Position numbers and translations under genes: made by a program
Source: Verrucomicrobiaceae bacterium
GTDB lineage: Bacteria; Verrucomicrobiota; Verrucomicrobiae; Verrucomicrobiales; Akkermansiaceae
Length of the DNA: 30,878 nucleotides
Assembly (NCBI GenBank): GCA_947372405.1
Contig: CANBTO010000004.1
Location: 1 to 30,878, forward strand
Direction: 5' to 3'
The notes under the pieces: model-generated
Databases searched by the model: none
What the model was told of the DNA's origin: nothing
Seen by the model: the letters and a program-made list of their open reading frames with translations, nothing else
Part shown: in pieces, positions 15,227 through 26,369 of the stretch
How positions within the stretch are numbered: position 1 is the first letter of the stretch
Layout of the letters: the number at the start of each line of letters is the position of its first letter

Positions 15227-16720
15227 ATGACGTCTCCTTCTGAAGAACGCCTTCTCGGTGAATACCGGCTCAAGGAGCTGCTCCATGAAACCCCGATCGC
15301 CCGAACGTGGCTGGCCGAGCAGGTTTCCGTGCGGCGCCAGGTGCTGGTGGACGAACTCAAGCCCGAGCAGGCGTCACATATGGACGATTTCATCGCGGAC
15401 GTGCGTGCGAAGGCTGCCGTCGATCATCCGCTGATTGGATCGGTTTACGAGGCGGTGGCGGAGCCGGGATGTTGTTTTTTCGCCCACGAACTGCTGCCCG
15501 GCACCAATCTGGAGGACCGCCGCCTGGCCTCCACCACCCTCAAGCCCTTCCGGCTGGCTCAATACCTCCACAGGATCGCGGAAGTCCATCTCCAGCATGA
15601 AAACCTTGGGCAGGCAACTTCGCCGCTCGGATTGCACCACGTCCATCTGGACGATCAAGGCGTCGTCCGGTTGGACAATCTGGTCATCAGCGGTGCGCGC
15701 ACGCCGGACCAATCGGCGAGGGACATTCTTCACCTTGGTAAAAGCTTGCCAAGCCTGGTTGCGGACGGCCAGCCGGGCACCACCCGGATGCTCACGCTTC
15801 TTGGGTGGATGCGGGGCGAAGGCATCGAGCAGCCCGTCGGTTGGAGCCAGATCAGTGAGATCTGCGGACAAATCGAGCATCAGCTTTCCACGCCTTTGCC
15901 GCCGGTTTCACCCACCCAGCATGCGACGAAGAAAAAGAAGAAATCCCCGGTGGTGCTGGTCGTGGCGGTGTGCGTGCTGGCACTGACTGCGGCTGTCGCC
16001 CTCATCATGCGTCCCCGTCCTGCCCCGGTTCCGGTGGTGGTGCAGTCCAAACCGTCCGCTGCCGTCCTGATCCCCTCAGGCAGACATCCCACGCCAGATG
16101 GTACCGACGAGGAACTCCAGGCATTCAGGATTTCCACCCAGGAGGTCACGATTGGAGAATACGCGGACTTCATGGACACTCTCGAAACCCTCTCGAAGGA
16201 CCACCGCGAACGTACCTTCGACCACGAGGACCAGCCGGATGAGAAAACCTCCCACATGCCGGACGACTGGTCCGCCATGTTCGCCGCAGCGAAAACGGGG
16301 GGCATCTGGAACGGATTTCCCGTGACGCTTGATTCTCCAGTCGTCGGGGTGGACTGGTGGGACGGCGCTGCTTACGCCGAGTGGAAACACGCCCGCCTTC
16401 CAACCCAGGAGGAATGGTTTGCCGCCTTGCGCAAAGGCACCGGCACGCCTGCCATGTTGGTCCCTTCAGGCTGGGCACCCGTCTCTGCGGAAACGCTGGA
16501 CCGCACTTCCAACGGACTCGTTGGCATGGCCGGCTCGGTATGCGAATGGACACGCCGGCCGGCAGCGAATCCCGCCAATCCTCTGGGTGAGCGCAAATGG
16601 GTCATCATCGGTGGCTCGTTTCTCAAGCCCGGCAGCAACGCCCTCTCGCGCGAATGGACCGACAACCGGATTCTGCGCCGCCCGGATCTTGGATTCCGAT
16701 TGGTCTTCGATGCGAACTGA
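15227..16720 (+). CDS. Pseudokinase fused through a membrane helix to an FGE-sulfatase-like domain
   Basis: A 497-residue protein. Residues 1-230 have the layout of a Hanks-type Ser/Thr kinase (LLGEYRLKELLHETPIARTW, then the beta-3 strand RRQVLVDELKPEQ), but the catalytic lysine is replaced (D42), HRD has become HEN (from H124), and the DFG position reads LDNL. It is probably inactive as a kinase. A basic stretch and a membrane helix (about 240-261) precede a formylglycine-generating-enzyme-like domain (about 285-497) with PVVGVDWWDGAAYAEWKHAR, LPTQEEWFAALRKG and the end IIGGSFLKPG to GFRLVFD. The two cysteines of true FGE enzymes are absent. Such domains often serve as protein- or ligand-binding modules. 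Both outer domains therefore look like non-catalytic scaffolds on opposite sides of the membrane. It follows the TPR gene closely. Confidence 0.78.
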   Translation: MTSPSEERLLGEYRLKELLHETPIARTWLAEQVSVRRQVLVDELKPEQASHMDDFIADVRAKAAVDHPLIGSVYEAVAEPGCCFFAHELLPGTNLEDRRLASTTLKPFRLAQYLHRIAEVHLQHENLGQATSPLGLHHVHLDDQGVVRLDNLVISGARTPDQSARDILHLGKSLPSLVADGQPGTTRMLTLLGWMRGEGIEQPVGWSQISEICGQIEHQLSTPLPPVSPTQHATKKKKKSPVVLVVAVCVLALTAAVALIMRPRPAPVPVVVQSKPSAAVLIPSGRHPTPDGTDEELQAFRISTQEVTIGEYADFMDTLETLSKDHRERTFDHEDQPDEKTSHMPDDWSAMFAAAKTGGIWNGFPVTLDSPVVGVDWWDGAAYAEWKHARLPTQEEWFAALRKGTGTPAMLVPSGWAPVSAETLDRTSNGLVGMAGSVCEWTRRPAANPANPLGERKWVIIGGSFLKPGSNALSREWTDNRILRRPDLGFRLVFDAN

Positions 16721-16723
16721 GAT

Positions 16724-16744
16724 ACCCGGCTTCGAAAGCCCGGT
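16724..16744 (+). terminator. Hairpin after the pseudokinase gene
   Basis: Arms ACCCGGCTT and AAGCCCGGT pair with one C-C mismatch around the loop CGA, directly after the stop codon. There is no T run, so termination is only suggested by position. Confidence 0.3.
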
Positions 16745-16786
16745 AAATTGGATTGAAAAATCAACAAACCAAACAAACCTATCCGA

Positions 16787-17299
16787 ATGACAAATGAGGA
16801 GAGAGCCACTTTGATCCGTCGCGGTTTTCTGCTGCTGCTGGCGACCGGAATCTGTCTGGGCGTTTGGTTTTTCCCGAAAAAGCAAGCCCCGGCCCAGGCG
16901 CAGGAAACCATCAAATACGACATCGAGATCATTCATTACCACAAACCGCAGGACCCCGAGAGTGAGCAGATGGCGGACATCCTCAACAAGGTCCGTGCCA
17001 AATACAGCAACCATGAGGTGCTGGTGACGCGCGTGGACATCACCGCTCATCCGGAAATGGCGGTCGCCGAAAAAATCACCAAAGCACCCAAGGTCGTGAT
17101 GATGGCCAACGAGCAGCGGGCCTGTAAGTTTCAAGGCCTGTGGACGCAGGCCCAGGTGGAACGCAAGGTGGAGGAAATCCTGCGCGGCCTGAAAAGTGTC
17201 GGTAAGGATTGGCGTCCCGATGTGCATGGCATGAAGCCGGCTTCCGGTAGTCCGGGCGCACCCGATCAAACCCCACCACCGACACCCGCCCAACATTGA
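16787..17299 (+). CDS. Membrane-anchored thioredoxin-fold protein without CXXC
   Basis: A 170-residue protein with an N-terminal membrane helix (about residues 12-30). The following domain has thioredoxin-like strand and helix order: IKYDIEIIHYHKP, a helix (EQMADILNKVRAKY), EVLVTRVDITAHPE and the cis-proline segment KAPKVVMM. The redox-active cysteine pair is missing at the usual place (HYHKPQDPESE). A proline-rich tail ends the protein. It overlaps the next gene, a real thioredoxin, by four bases. A partner or paralogue relationship between the two is likely; catalytic disulfide exchange by this one is not. Confidence 0.7.
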   Translation: MTNEERATLIRRGFLLLLATGICLGVWFFPKKQAPAQAQETIKYDIEIIHYHKPQDPESEQMADILNKVRAKYSNHEVLVTRVDITAHPEMAVAEKITKAPKVVMMANEQRACKFQGLWTQAQVERKVEEILRGLKSVGKDWRPDVHGMKPASGSPGAPDQTPPPTPAQH

Positions 17300-17859
17300 A
17301 ACTATCCCGCCTGCTGTTGATTTCCGCGGTTTTCTGCCTTCCGGCCTGTGAAAAGATCAAGAATTTGGCTGGGAGCGTCGGTAAGGCGACACCGGTCAAC
17401 GAGCCAGCGTCCGCCTGGTCCGGACCCTTGGTTTCTGAAATCGAGGAGAGCGCGTACGAGAAGTTTCCTTACAAATCCGGCAGGGTGGTGATCATCGACT
17501 TTTACGCGGATTGGTGCGGGCCTTGCCGCCAGCTCGGCCCCATCCTCGACAGCATCGCTCCCGAGCATGGTGGCAAAGTGCTTGTGGGCAGGGTCAACGT
17601 CGACAAACTCAAGCAAATCGCCGCCAAGGAAGGAGTGAACGGCATCCCGGACGTGCGGATTTACCGCGAAGGAAAACTTGTGGACCAGTTCGTGGGCTGC
17701 CCGGACGAAAGCGAGGTGCGCCGCAGGATCAAGGCCCAGACCGAAGGCCTCCCCGAGCTCCCCGCCGCGAATGAAGCGACCGGCAAAGCAAAGAGAGAAG
17801 AACCCGTCGCCAAGCCCATGTCCAAGGACTGGATGCCGCCCGGTTTGAAACGCCGGTGA
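17296..17859 (+). CDS. Thioredoxin-like lipoprotein with WCGPC motif
   Basis: A 187-residue protein. It begins with a lipoprotein signal (MKLSRLLLISAVFCLPAC, lipobox LPAC). The thioredoxin domain has the active site DFYADWCGPCRQLGPIL near residue 72, and the cis-proline in VNGIPDVRIYREGK. A charged tail of about 45 residues rich in Lys, Glu and Pro follows. It acts as a periplasmic thiol-disulfide protein bound to a membrane. The start codon is TTG at 17296, overlapping the previous stop as TTGA; the lipoprotein signal supports this start, and no ATG or GTG gives a better one. Confidence 0.88.
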   Translation: MKLSRLLLISAVFCLPACEKIKNLAGSVGKATPVNEPASAWSGPLVSEIEESAYEKFPYKSGRVVIIDFYADWCGPCRQLGPILDSIAPEHGGKVLVGRVNVDKLKQIAAKEGVNGIPDVRIYREGKLVDQFVGCPDESEVRRRIKAQTEGLPELPAANEATGKAKREEPVAKPMSKDWMPPGLKRR

Positions 17860-17996
17860 GATCGGCTTCTTCGCTCCAAAAAGCAGTATCGGGCGGCGGA
17901 TGTGAAACGGTTGCAATCCAACCCTTTACAAGCGGGAAAATCCCTGCCAAACCCCGTCCAATTTAGCCGCCCTGCCGCGCGAACCAGCCTTCCACC

Positions 17997-21266
<3,270 letters not shown>

Positions 21267-21311
21267 ACTGCGTGCGGAGGGTTGGGGAAAAAGCGCTCGA
21301 AGCCACCCTTT

Positions 21312-21342
21312 CGCGTGAATCACCACTGCCATTATTCACGCG
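21312..21342. repeat. Inverted repeat CGCGTGAAT / ATTCACGCG
   Basis: Perfect 9-bp arms (21312-21320 and 21334-21342) with a 13-base loop, 46 bases after the carB stop. GCGTGAAT recurs at 21355-21362 and CGTGAAT again near 21395, so the word is present four times in about 90 bases. It may act as a terminator or be part of a decayed repeat. Confidence 0.5.
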
Positions 21343-21469
21343 GGACTGGCTTCTGCGTGAATACAGCGTTCTCTTGCTCACGCCAACCATGCGTCCCCGT
21401 GAATTGCCACCGGGCGCTGCCTACCAACCGTTGGCGGCTAAAAGTGGTGCAAACCGAGCTATCGTGCCC

Positions 21470-21505
21470 GTCCGGAGATTGAAAGTTTACTTTCAATCTC
21501 CGGAC
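21470..21505. repeat. Perfect 36-bp palindrome (17-bp stem, 2-base loop)
   Basis: The left arm starts GTCCGGAGATTGAAAGT and the right arm is its exact complement, separated by only TT. This is the strongest hairpin of the window. No T run follows, so a cruciform or a REP/MITE end is as likely as a terminator. Confidence 0.8.
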
Positions 21506-21506
21506 C

Positions 21507-21540
21507 CAAATTAAAGAAATTGGCAAAAAACTTTAATTTG
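21507..21540. repeat. AT-rich hairpin directly after the 36-bp palindrome
   Basis: Arms CAAATTAAAG (21507-21516) and CTTTAATTTG (21531-21540) pair perfectly around a 14-base A-rich loop. Its base composition differs sharply from the surroundings, which points to a foreign origin. Confidence 0.6.
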
Positions 21541-21594
21541 AAAGTCAGCGGCTGGATTCCCCAAGCGCAAAACCTAACGACAGGACACCCCGCC

Positions 21595-21696
21595 ATGTCC
21601 ATTCTCGAACGCTCCAAGCTCTATCAGGACGTCTGGTCCCGGCCATGCGCGAAGATTGCGACGGAGCTGGGGATATTCAGCCGCAACCGGCTCTGA
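21595..21696 (+). pseudogene. Truncated gene copy 1 (N-terminal HTH-like fragment)
   Basis: A 33-codon frame beginning MSILERSKLYQDVWSRPCAK, then IATELGI and a stop. The pattern resembles the first helices of a bacterial helix-turn-helix protein family, in which the fragment is normally followed by several hundred residues. Here it ends early. A second copy lies at 21999-22103; about 70 of the first 80 bases agree. Both are 5' stumps. Confidence 0.55.
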
Positions 21697-21722
21697 CTTC
21701 ACCCCGCCACCGTTCTTGAAAT

Positions 21723-21737
21723 CCACGGATTCCGTGG
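21723..21737. promoter_or_regulatory. Palindrome before the orphan antitoxin, possible operator
   Basis: CCACGG and CCGTGG flank ATT, 13 bases upstream of the start at 21751. Ribbon-helix-helix antitoxins commonly bind palindromes at this position to repress their own gene. Confidence 0.35.
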
Positions 21738-21750
21738 CTAGCCTGCGGCC

Positions 21751-21981
21751 ATGAGCACGATCACGGTATCTCTGGCGGACGAGGATCTTGCGTTTCTGCA
21801 AAGGTTTTCTGAAGCGCAAGGAACCTCGGTGGGCGAGTTTCTGGCGCGGCAGGCCAGGAGCCTGAGACGTCAGTTGGAAAAGCCGCTGCCGGCCGCAATC
21901 GTGGCTGCCAGCGGAATCATCACGTGTGATGTGGATTCAAAAAGTGAGCTTCGGGATCATTCGCAGTGGAAACACCGGTAA
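21751..21981 (+). CDS. Orphan antitoxin-like protein (ribbon-helix-helix type)
   Basis: A 76-residue protein beginning MSTITVSLADEDLAFLQRF, followed by SEAQGTSVGEFLARQARSLR. A short beta strand followed by two helices is the ribbon-helix-helix DNA-binding fold of many type II antitoxins. The remainder (PAAIVAASGIITCDVDSKSE) resembles the toxin-binding tail. No toxin gene follows: the next bases lead into a truncated gene copy at 21999. It is either an orphan left by loss of its partner, or it acts on a toxin elsewhere. It lies between two copies of the same broken gene, so the locus has been rearranged. Confidence 0.6.
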   Translation: MSTITVSLADEDLAFLQRFSEAQGTSVGEFLARQARSLRRQLEKPLPAAIVAASGIITCDVDSKSELRDHSQWKHR

Positions 21982-21998
21982 TCCAACCGGCTTCAGTC

Positions 21999-22103
21999 AT
22001 GCCCACACTCGAACGCTCCAAGCCCTATCAGGACGTCAGATCCCGGCCGTGCACGAGGATTGCGGCGGAGCTGGGGATCAGCCCACGCCGCAGCATTTCT
22101 TGA
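21999..22103 (+). pseudogene. Truncated gene copy 2 (N-terminal HTH-like fragment)
   Basis: A 34-codon frame, MPTLERSKPYQDVRSRPCTR then IAAELGIS, related to 21595-21696. Similarity to the first copy stops at about 22079, exactly where the opposite-strand SEC-C gene ends, so the junction overlaps that gene's last codons. The frame has no independent support as a functional gene. Confidence 0.55.
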
Positions 22104-22998
22104 ATTTGCGGCCGCTGCCGCAGGGGCAGGGATCGTTGCGGCCGACGCCGGGGTGTTTGGGCGGTGGAGGAACACTGGGGCGCGCGGGGAACTCCTGCGT
22201 ATCGCTGGGTGATTTGAAAAAATCAGAATCCACAACGGATCGGCGCGGGGAGGAAGAGCGGTTGAAACAAGCCCAGGTTTCCATGGTAGCCACCGTATCG
22301 TCGATGGGCATGCAGTCCCGCGTCCAGTGTGAATCGCCCCCGGAAGTAATGCGCTCTTCCATGTCTTCGAGGTGGTCGAAGAACGGATCGCAGAGGTCGT
22401 CGTCAAACGCCTTGTGGATGAGCGGAAGCAGGGCGGCGAAACCGAGATCGGCGGAAATGCTGCAGAGGTTGTTCCAAACGTGAGAGTGCTCGCGTTCGAG
22501 TTTGTGGTTGAAGAGATCGTGGAAGTAGCTCTCGACTTCCGCGGGGGTAATTTGTCCAGCGTGGATCAGGGCCGGGTAGGTTCGCAGCCCGGCGCTGGCG
22601 CGGGCATATTCTTCGGCGAGTGGGTTTTCGATCAAGGCGCGCAGCGGCGTCTCATCGCCATCAAAGACACAAGCCAGAATGTTGTACATGTCTTCGGTGA
22701 TCGAGTCGCCGAAGAATTGCTCGGCCAGGTCACCCTCCAGGTTGAGCAACGCGAGAAGCGGGCGGTAGGCGCGGGTTTCCCTAAACTGGGCGAGCAGGTA
22801 GGCGGCATAGGTGGGCAGCATGACCTGCGGCCCGTCGAGATATTCCGCTGGATTGGCATGGGCGGATTCCAGAACGGCGATCAGATGGGGAATCATCTCG
22901 TCCCGGCGGGCGATGATTTCCTTGATGGCGGCTTTGGGAAACCTTGCGGGTTCCGAGTAATGGAGGCGGGCGAGAAGTTCGGTGGCGGTCGTCTGCAT
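22078..22998 (-). CDS. DUF1186 protein with C-terminal SEC-C zinc motif
   Basis: A 306-residue protein. The N-terminal part matches DUF1186, with helical repeats (LLARLHYSEPARFPKAAIKE, AYRPLLALLNLEGDLAEQFF). The last 20 residues are a SEC-C metal-binding motif, GRNDPCPCGSGRKFKKCCG, as found at the end of SecA and of many stand-alone proteins, where it binds zinc and contacts ribosomes or SecB. A low-complexity linker rich in Ser and Pro lies before it. I chose the ATG at 22998, which aligns with the usual start; a GTG at 23031 is eleven codons upstream and also possible. The function is not established. Its 3' end is crossed by a broken gene copy on the other strand. Confidence 0.78.
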   Translation of the reverse strand: MQTTATELLARLHYSEPARFPKAAIKEIIARRDEMIPHLIAVLESAHANPAEYLDGPQVMLPTYAAYLLAQFRETRAYRPLLALLNLEGDLAEQFFGDSITEDMYNILACVFDGDETPLRALIENPLAEEYARASAGLRTYPALIHAGQITPAEVESYFHDLFNHKLEREHSHVWNNLCSISADLGFAALLPLIHKAFDDDLCDPFFDHLEDMEERITSGGDSHWTRDCMPIDDTVATMETWACFNRSSSPRRSVVDSDFFKSPSDTQEFPARPSVPPPPKHPGVGRNDPCPCGSGRKFKKCCGVG

Positions 22999-23122
22999 GG
23001 CGGCGTTGCGAAACGCCTGAATTTGACTCACGGGCGACTGGGCGTGTCACGCAAGATTCCTTGTTTTGCCATCGTGCTTCCGGAATCCAGCGAAAATTCC
23101 CGGCCAAGACGAATTTGGCATC

Positions 23123-23152
23123 TTGACACTACCAAATATAGCATCATGATGC
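23123..23152 (+). promoter_or_regulatory. Promoter and palindromic operator of the toxin-antitoxin pair
   Basis: TTGACA (23123-23128) is followed after 16 bases by CATGAT, which is part of the perfect 12-bp palindrome GCATCATGATGC (23141-23152), five bases before the start codon. A wider inverted repeat ATTTGG / CCAAAT surrounds the -35 box. An antitoxin bound there would block the promoter, the usual autoregulation of such pairs. The short distance suggests a transcript with almost no leader. Confidence 0.5.
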
Positions 23153-23156
23153 GTTC

Positions 23157-23435
23157 ATGAGAACCACGGTGACTTTGGACCGGGATTTGGAGCGCATCCT
23201 GCGTGAAACCGCTGCGCGCACTCACAGGCCGTTCAAGAAGGTTCTCAACGACACCCTGCGAGCTGGCATCGAGCAATCCACAGGCATGGGGCAGTCGGAG
23301 CCGTTTGTTCTGAAGACCCGGCCGATGGGCCTGCGGGCCGGGCATGATCCCGCCGGGTTCAATCAATTGGCCGATGATCTCGAAGCGGAAGCGTTTCTGG
23401 AAACCACCCGCAAACTCATGGAACGCAGCCGATGA
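23157..23435 (+). CDS. VapB-type antitoxin
   Basis: A 92-residue protein starting MRTTVTLDRDLERILRETAA, a strand-helix-helix DNA-binding start of the ribbon-helix-helix type. The C-terminal part (GLRAGHDPAGFNQLADDLEA) matches antitoxins that pair with PIN-domain toxins and probably wraps around the toxin. Its stop overlaps the toxin start by four bases (ATGA), which couples their synthesis. It probably represses the pair together with the toxin through the palindrome just upstream. Confidence 0.85.
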   Translation: MRTTVTLDRDLERILRETAARTHRPFKKVLNDTLRAGIEQSTGMGQSEPFVLKTRPMGLRAGHDPAGFNQLADDLEAEAFLETTRKLMERSR

Positions 23436-23860
23436 TTCTGCCGGATGCCAACCTGCTGCTTTACGCGTGTGATCAAAGCAGCCCGTTTCACCCCAAGGCT
23501 GCGGCGTGGTGCGAACACATCATGAGCAGTCCCAGTCCGGTCATCCTGCTTCCGACGGTGGTGTTCGGCTTCGTGAGGATTTCCACTCACCCGCGGATAT
23601 TCACGGATCCGCTGTCGGTGGCCGAGGCGTCCGCTCACGTACGTTCGTGGCTGGGCCGGAAACAAGTGCGCCTGCATGACATGCTGTTGGAAGACGTGGA
23701 GGCCGCACTTGCGCTGCTGGAATCCGCTGGAACCGCCGGAAACCTGAGCACCGACGCGCAGATCGCCGCCGTCGCCCTTCGCCTCAATGCCGAAGTCCAC
23801 ACCGCGGATCTGGACTTCGGCCGGTTCACAGGCGTGCGTTTCAGCAATCCGCTGGGCTGA
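23432..23860 (+). CDS. VapC-type PIN-domain toxin ribonuclease
   Basis: A 142-residue PIN protein of the group with the signature LPDANLLLYA at the start and FVRISTHPRIFTDPLSVAEA in the middle. Its acidic metal-site residues are present: D5, D108 (STDAQIAAVA), D126 and D128 (TADLDFGRF). It ends with the family pattern FSNPLG. PIN toxins cut RNA (tRNA or rRNA in studied members) with magnesium or manganese when released from the antitoxin. It is complete and follows its antitoxin with an overlap. The pair sits next to rearranged sequence, consistent with horizontal gain. Confidence 0.9.
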   Translation: MILPDANLLLYACDQSSPFHPKAAAWCEHIMSSPSPVILLPTVVFGFVRISTHPRIFTDPLSVAEASAHVRSWLGRKQVRLHDMLLEDVEAALALLESAGTAGNLSTDAQIAAVALRLNAEVHTADLDFGRFTGVRFSNPLG

Positions 23861-23971
23861 CGAAGACACCCTCTAACGATATTTCTCCTGTCGGCGGTCG
23901 CTTCCATTACAACGGGAACATTCCGGATCTCCGCATATTCTGGCAAATTCATGGCGATTCCCTCCAAGGCG

Positions 23972-24002
23972 TTGCAAATCGCAGCCTGGCCATTTTAATG
24001 GC
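23972..24002 (+). promoter_or_regulatory. Possible promoter and palindrome of pckG
   Basis: TTGCAA (23972-23977) and TTTAAT (23994-23999) are 16 bases apart, and GCCATT-TT-AATGGC (23989-24002) covers the -10 box. The start codon follows at 24009, so the leader would be only a few bases. The pattern fits repression by a factor bound to the palindrome; the factor is unknown. Confidence 0.35.
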
Positions 24003-24008
24003 GGCGCT

Positions 24009-25847
24009 ATGAGCAATCCAAAAACTTCCCACGCAGCCCTGCAGAAATGGGTTGCGGAAATGACAGCCCTTTGCACGCCCGATGCCGTCGAGTGGTGCGA
24101 TGGCTCGCAGGCCGAATGGGACCGCCTCACTTCCTTGATGGTCGAGAAGGGAACCTTCATCCGTCTCAATCCGGAAAAGCGTCCGAATTCATTCCTTGCC
24201 AGATCGACGCCCTCGGACGTCGCCCGTGTGGAGGACCGCACGTTCATCTGCTCCAAGCGCGCTGACGAGGCCGGACCTACCAACCACTGGGCGGACCCTG
24301 CCGAAATGCGCGTCACACTGACCGAAAAATTCAAGGGCAGCATGAAGGGCCGCACCATGTATGTGATCCCGTTCTGCATGGGCCCGCTGGATTCACCGCT
24401 CGCCAAGATCGGCGTGGAGATCACGGACAGCCCGTACGTGGTGGTGAACATGCGCATCATGACGCACATGGGCTCGCATGTCCTCAAGCGCCTTGAGGAC
24501 GAGGCCGCCGGAACGATCGAGAAGAAACGCGATGGATACGGAAACTTCATCCCCTGCCTTCATTCGGTGGGCGCTCCGCTGGAGCCCGGCCAAGCCGATG
24601 TGACCTGGCCATGCAACGAGGACAAATACATCGTTCATTTCCCGGAAACCCGCGAGATCATGTCCTATGGCTCCGGCTACGGCGGCAACGCGCTGTTAGG
24701 CAAGAAGTGCCTCGCGCTGCGCATCGCGTCGAACATCGCCCGCGAGCACAAGTGGATGGCGGAGCACATGCTCATCGTCGGTGTGGAGGCTCCAAGCGGC
24801 GAGAAGACCTATCTCTCCGTCGCCTTCCCGTCCGCCTGCGGAAAGACCAACCTCGCCATGCTCATCCCACCGAAGGCCTATCAGGACGCCGGCTGGAAAA
24901 CCACCATCATCGGTGACGACATCGCCTGGCTGTGGCCCCATCAGGACGGCAAGCTCCACGCCATCAACCCGGAAACCGGATACTTCGGCGTGGCTCCAGG
25001 CACCGCCTACGACACCAACCCGCGGGCGATGGACTCCATCAAGGAGAACTGCATTTTCACCAACGTCGCTCTAACCGATGACGGCGACGTCTGGTGGGAA
25101 GGCATGACCAAGCAGCCGCCGGCCCATCTCATCGACTGGACCGGCCAGGACTGGACGCCTGACTGCGGCCGCGTGGCGGCCCATGCGAACGCCCGCTTCA
25201 CCGCACCGGCTTCGCAGTGCCCGTCCATCGATCCGCAATGGCAGAATCCGGACGGCGTGCCCATCGACGGCATCGTCTTCGGCGGCCGCCGCGCCACCAC
25301 CATGCCGCTCGTTTTCCAAGCCTTCAACTGGAGCCACGGCGTCTATCTGGGAGCCACCATGGGCTCGGAAATGACGGCCGCCGCCTTTGGCCAGATCGGC
25401 AAGGTCCGCCGGGATCCCATGGCCATGCTGCCCTTCTGCGGATACAACATGGGCGCCTACTTCAGCCACTGGCTGGAAATGCGCCGCTACCTCACCAACC
25501 TGCCGCGTTTCTTCCATGTGAACTGGTTCCGCAAGAGCGAGGAAGGCAAGTTCCTGTGGCCCGGATTCGGCGAAAACATGCGCGTCATCGAGTGGATCGT
25601 GCAACGTTGCCACGGCGGCGCGGTCGGCCATGAAACCCAGATCGGATGGACTCCCGCGTTCGAGGATTTCAACATCGAGGGACTCGACGGCTTCACCGAG
25701 GAGAGCTTCGACAAGGTGATGGCCTTCAACCGCACCGAGTGGAAGGCGGAGCTCGTCAGCCAGGGCGAGTTCTTCATCGACCTCTACGACCACCTCCCCA
25801 CGGAACTCATCTTCCAGCGCGAACTGCTGGCGGCGCGTCTCTCGTGA
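24009..25847 (+). CDS. pckG: Phosphoenolpyruvate carboxykinase (GTP)
   Basis: A complete 612-residue GTP-dependent PEPCK. Recognisable parts are the N-terminal domain with [32 protein letters not shown] with the oxaloacetate site, the metal and nucleotide-site loop [13 protein letters not shown] (C277, K279, T280; the mobile-loop cysteine is typical for GTP enzymes) and the kinase-2 segment [13 protein letters not shown] and FFHVNWFRK complete the active-site region. The enzyme converts oxaloacetate and GTP to PEP, carbon dioxide and GDP, the first step of gluconeogenesis. It stands alone with its own probable promoter. Downstream, 76 bases separate it from a convergent gene. Confidence 0.97.
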   Translation: MSNPKTSHAALQKWVAEMTALCTPDAVEWCDGSQAEWDRLTSLMVEKGTFIRLNPEKRPNSFLARSTPSDVARVEDRTFICSKRADEAGPTNHWADPAEMRVTLTEKFKGSMKGRTMYVIPFCMGPLDSPLAKIGVEITDSPYVVVNMRIMTHMGSHVLKRLEDEAAGTIEKKRDGYGNFIPCLHSVGAPLEPGQADVTWPCNEDKYIVHFPETREIMSYGSGYGGNALLGKKCLALRIASNIAREHKWMAEHMLIVGVEAPSGEKTYLSVAFPSACGKTNLAMLIPPKAYQDAGWKTTIIGDDIAWLWPHQDGKLHAINPETGYFGVAPGTAYDTNPRAMDSIKENCIFTNVALTDDGDVWWEGMTKQPPAHLIDWTGQDWTPDCGRVAAHANARFTAPASQCPSIDPQWQNPDGVPIDGIVFGGRRATTMPLVFQAFNWSHGVYLGATMGSEMTAAAFGQIGKVRRDPMAMLPFCGYNMGAYFSHWLEMRRYLTNLPRFFHVNWFRKSEEGKFLWPGFGENMRVIEWIVQRCHGGAVGHETQIGWTPAFEDFNIEGLDGFTEESFDKVMAFNRTEWKAELVSQGEFFIDLYDHLPTELIFQRELLAARLS

Positions 25848-25887
25848 GCGTGGTCCCAAGTGGCTCTCGGCCCGCCCCATCCCGGCG

Positions 25888-25906
25888 GACTGGTTTTCCT
25901 CCAGTC
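25888..25906. terminator. Short hairpin between pckG and the convergent gene
   Basis: Arms GACTGG and CCAGTC enclose TTTTCCT between two convergent stop codons. A bidirectional terminator is plausible; the lack of a T run makes it uncertain. Confidence 0.25.
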
Positions 25907-25923
25907 TGCAGGATGCAGGCGGC

Positions 25924-26253
25924 TCATGCCTTCTTGGCGCGGCGACGGAAATCGGCCCAATGGTAATCCCAGACGTGGAGCCACGGGTGCATTCCGTGTT
26001 CGTCCGAGGCCATGTAGGCGGAGCAGGCGACGGCCGCAAACCAGACCGCCGGCACCAGCAGCAATGAGAGGCCCAAGGTGGCGAAGGCCAGCAATGCCGC
26101 GATGAACGCGACCATGACGTTCCCCAGGATGAGTATGCCGAACCCTGCAAGGTAGTGGTGCTTGTAGAGGTGTCCCAAACCCGGGATCACGCTTGCGCAG
26201 ATCGCGATCTTGTCGCGGTCCACGGTCTTCCATGCGGCGATGATTTCTTTCAT
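25924..26253 (-). CDS. Small membrane protein, unknown
   Basis: A 109-residue protein with two or three membrane helices between about residues 20 and 80 (KIAICASVIPGLGHLYKHHY, then GFGILILGNVMVAFIAALLA and FATLGLSLLLVPAVWFAAVAC). A cytoplasmic tail with many aromatic and histidine residues follows (HGMHPWLHVWDYHWADFRRR). The segment PGLGHLYKHHYLAGFG resembles the TM2-type small membrane proteins that share a PGxGxxY pattern. I chose the ATG at 26253 (MKEIIAAWKT); the frame is open 13 codons further upstream. No functional neighbour is evident. Confidence 0.6.
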   Translation of the reverse strand: MKEIIAAWKTVDRDKIAICASVIPGLGHLYKHHYLAGFGILILGNVMVAFIAALLAFATLGLSLLLVPAVWFAAVACSAYMASDEHGMHPWLHVWDYHWADFRRRAKKA

Positions 26254-26369
26254 GACAGTAATGGAGCTTTTAATCCAATGGCAGACTGCCACAGCGGATT
26301 CATGAGCGCAAGCAGGTAGTTTTCCTTACGGCCACAATGATCATCGCCGGAAACATGGTTTTTTGAGGG

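Larger units (their letters stand above)
21267..21594. other. Palindrome-dense, partly AT-rich stretch after carB without a supported gene
   Basis: Open frames here have no family resemblance. The stretch holds repeated CGTGAAT-type words, a 36-bp perfect palindrome and an AT-rich 10-bp stem, annotated separately. It leads into a truncated gene copy at 21595. It looks like accumulated mobile-element debris or a strong terminator region. Confidence 0.5.

Noticed and set aside
21470..21540. CRISPR repeat or tRNA-like structure
   Set aside because: A single palindrome without regular spaced copies, and no tRNA arms or T-loop motif.
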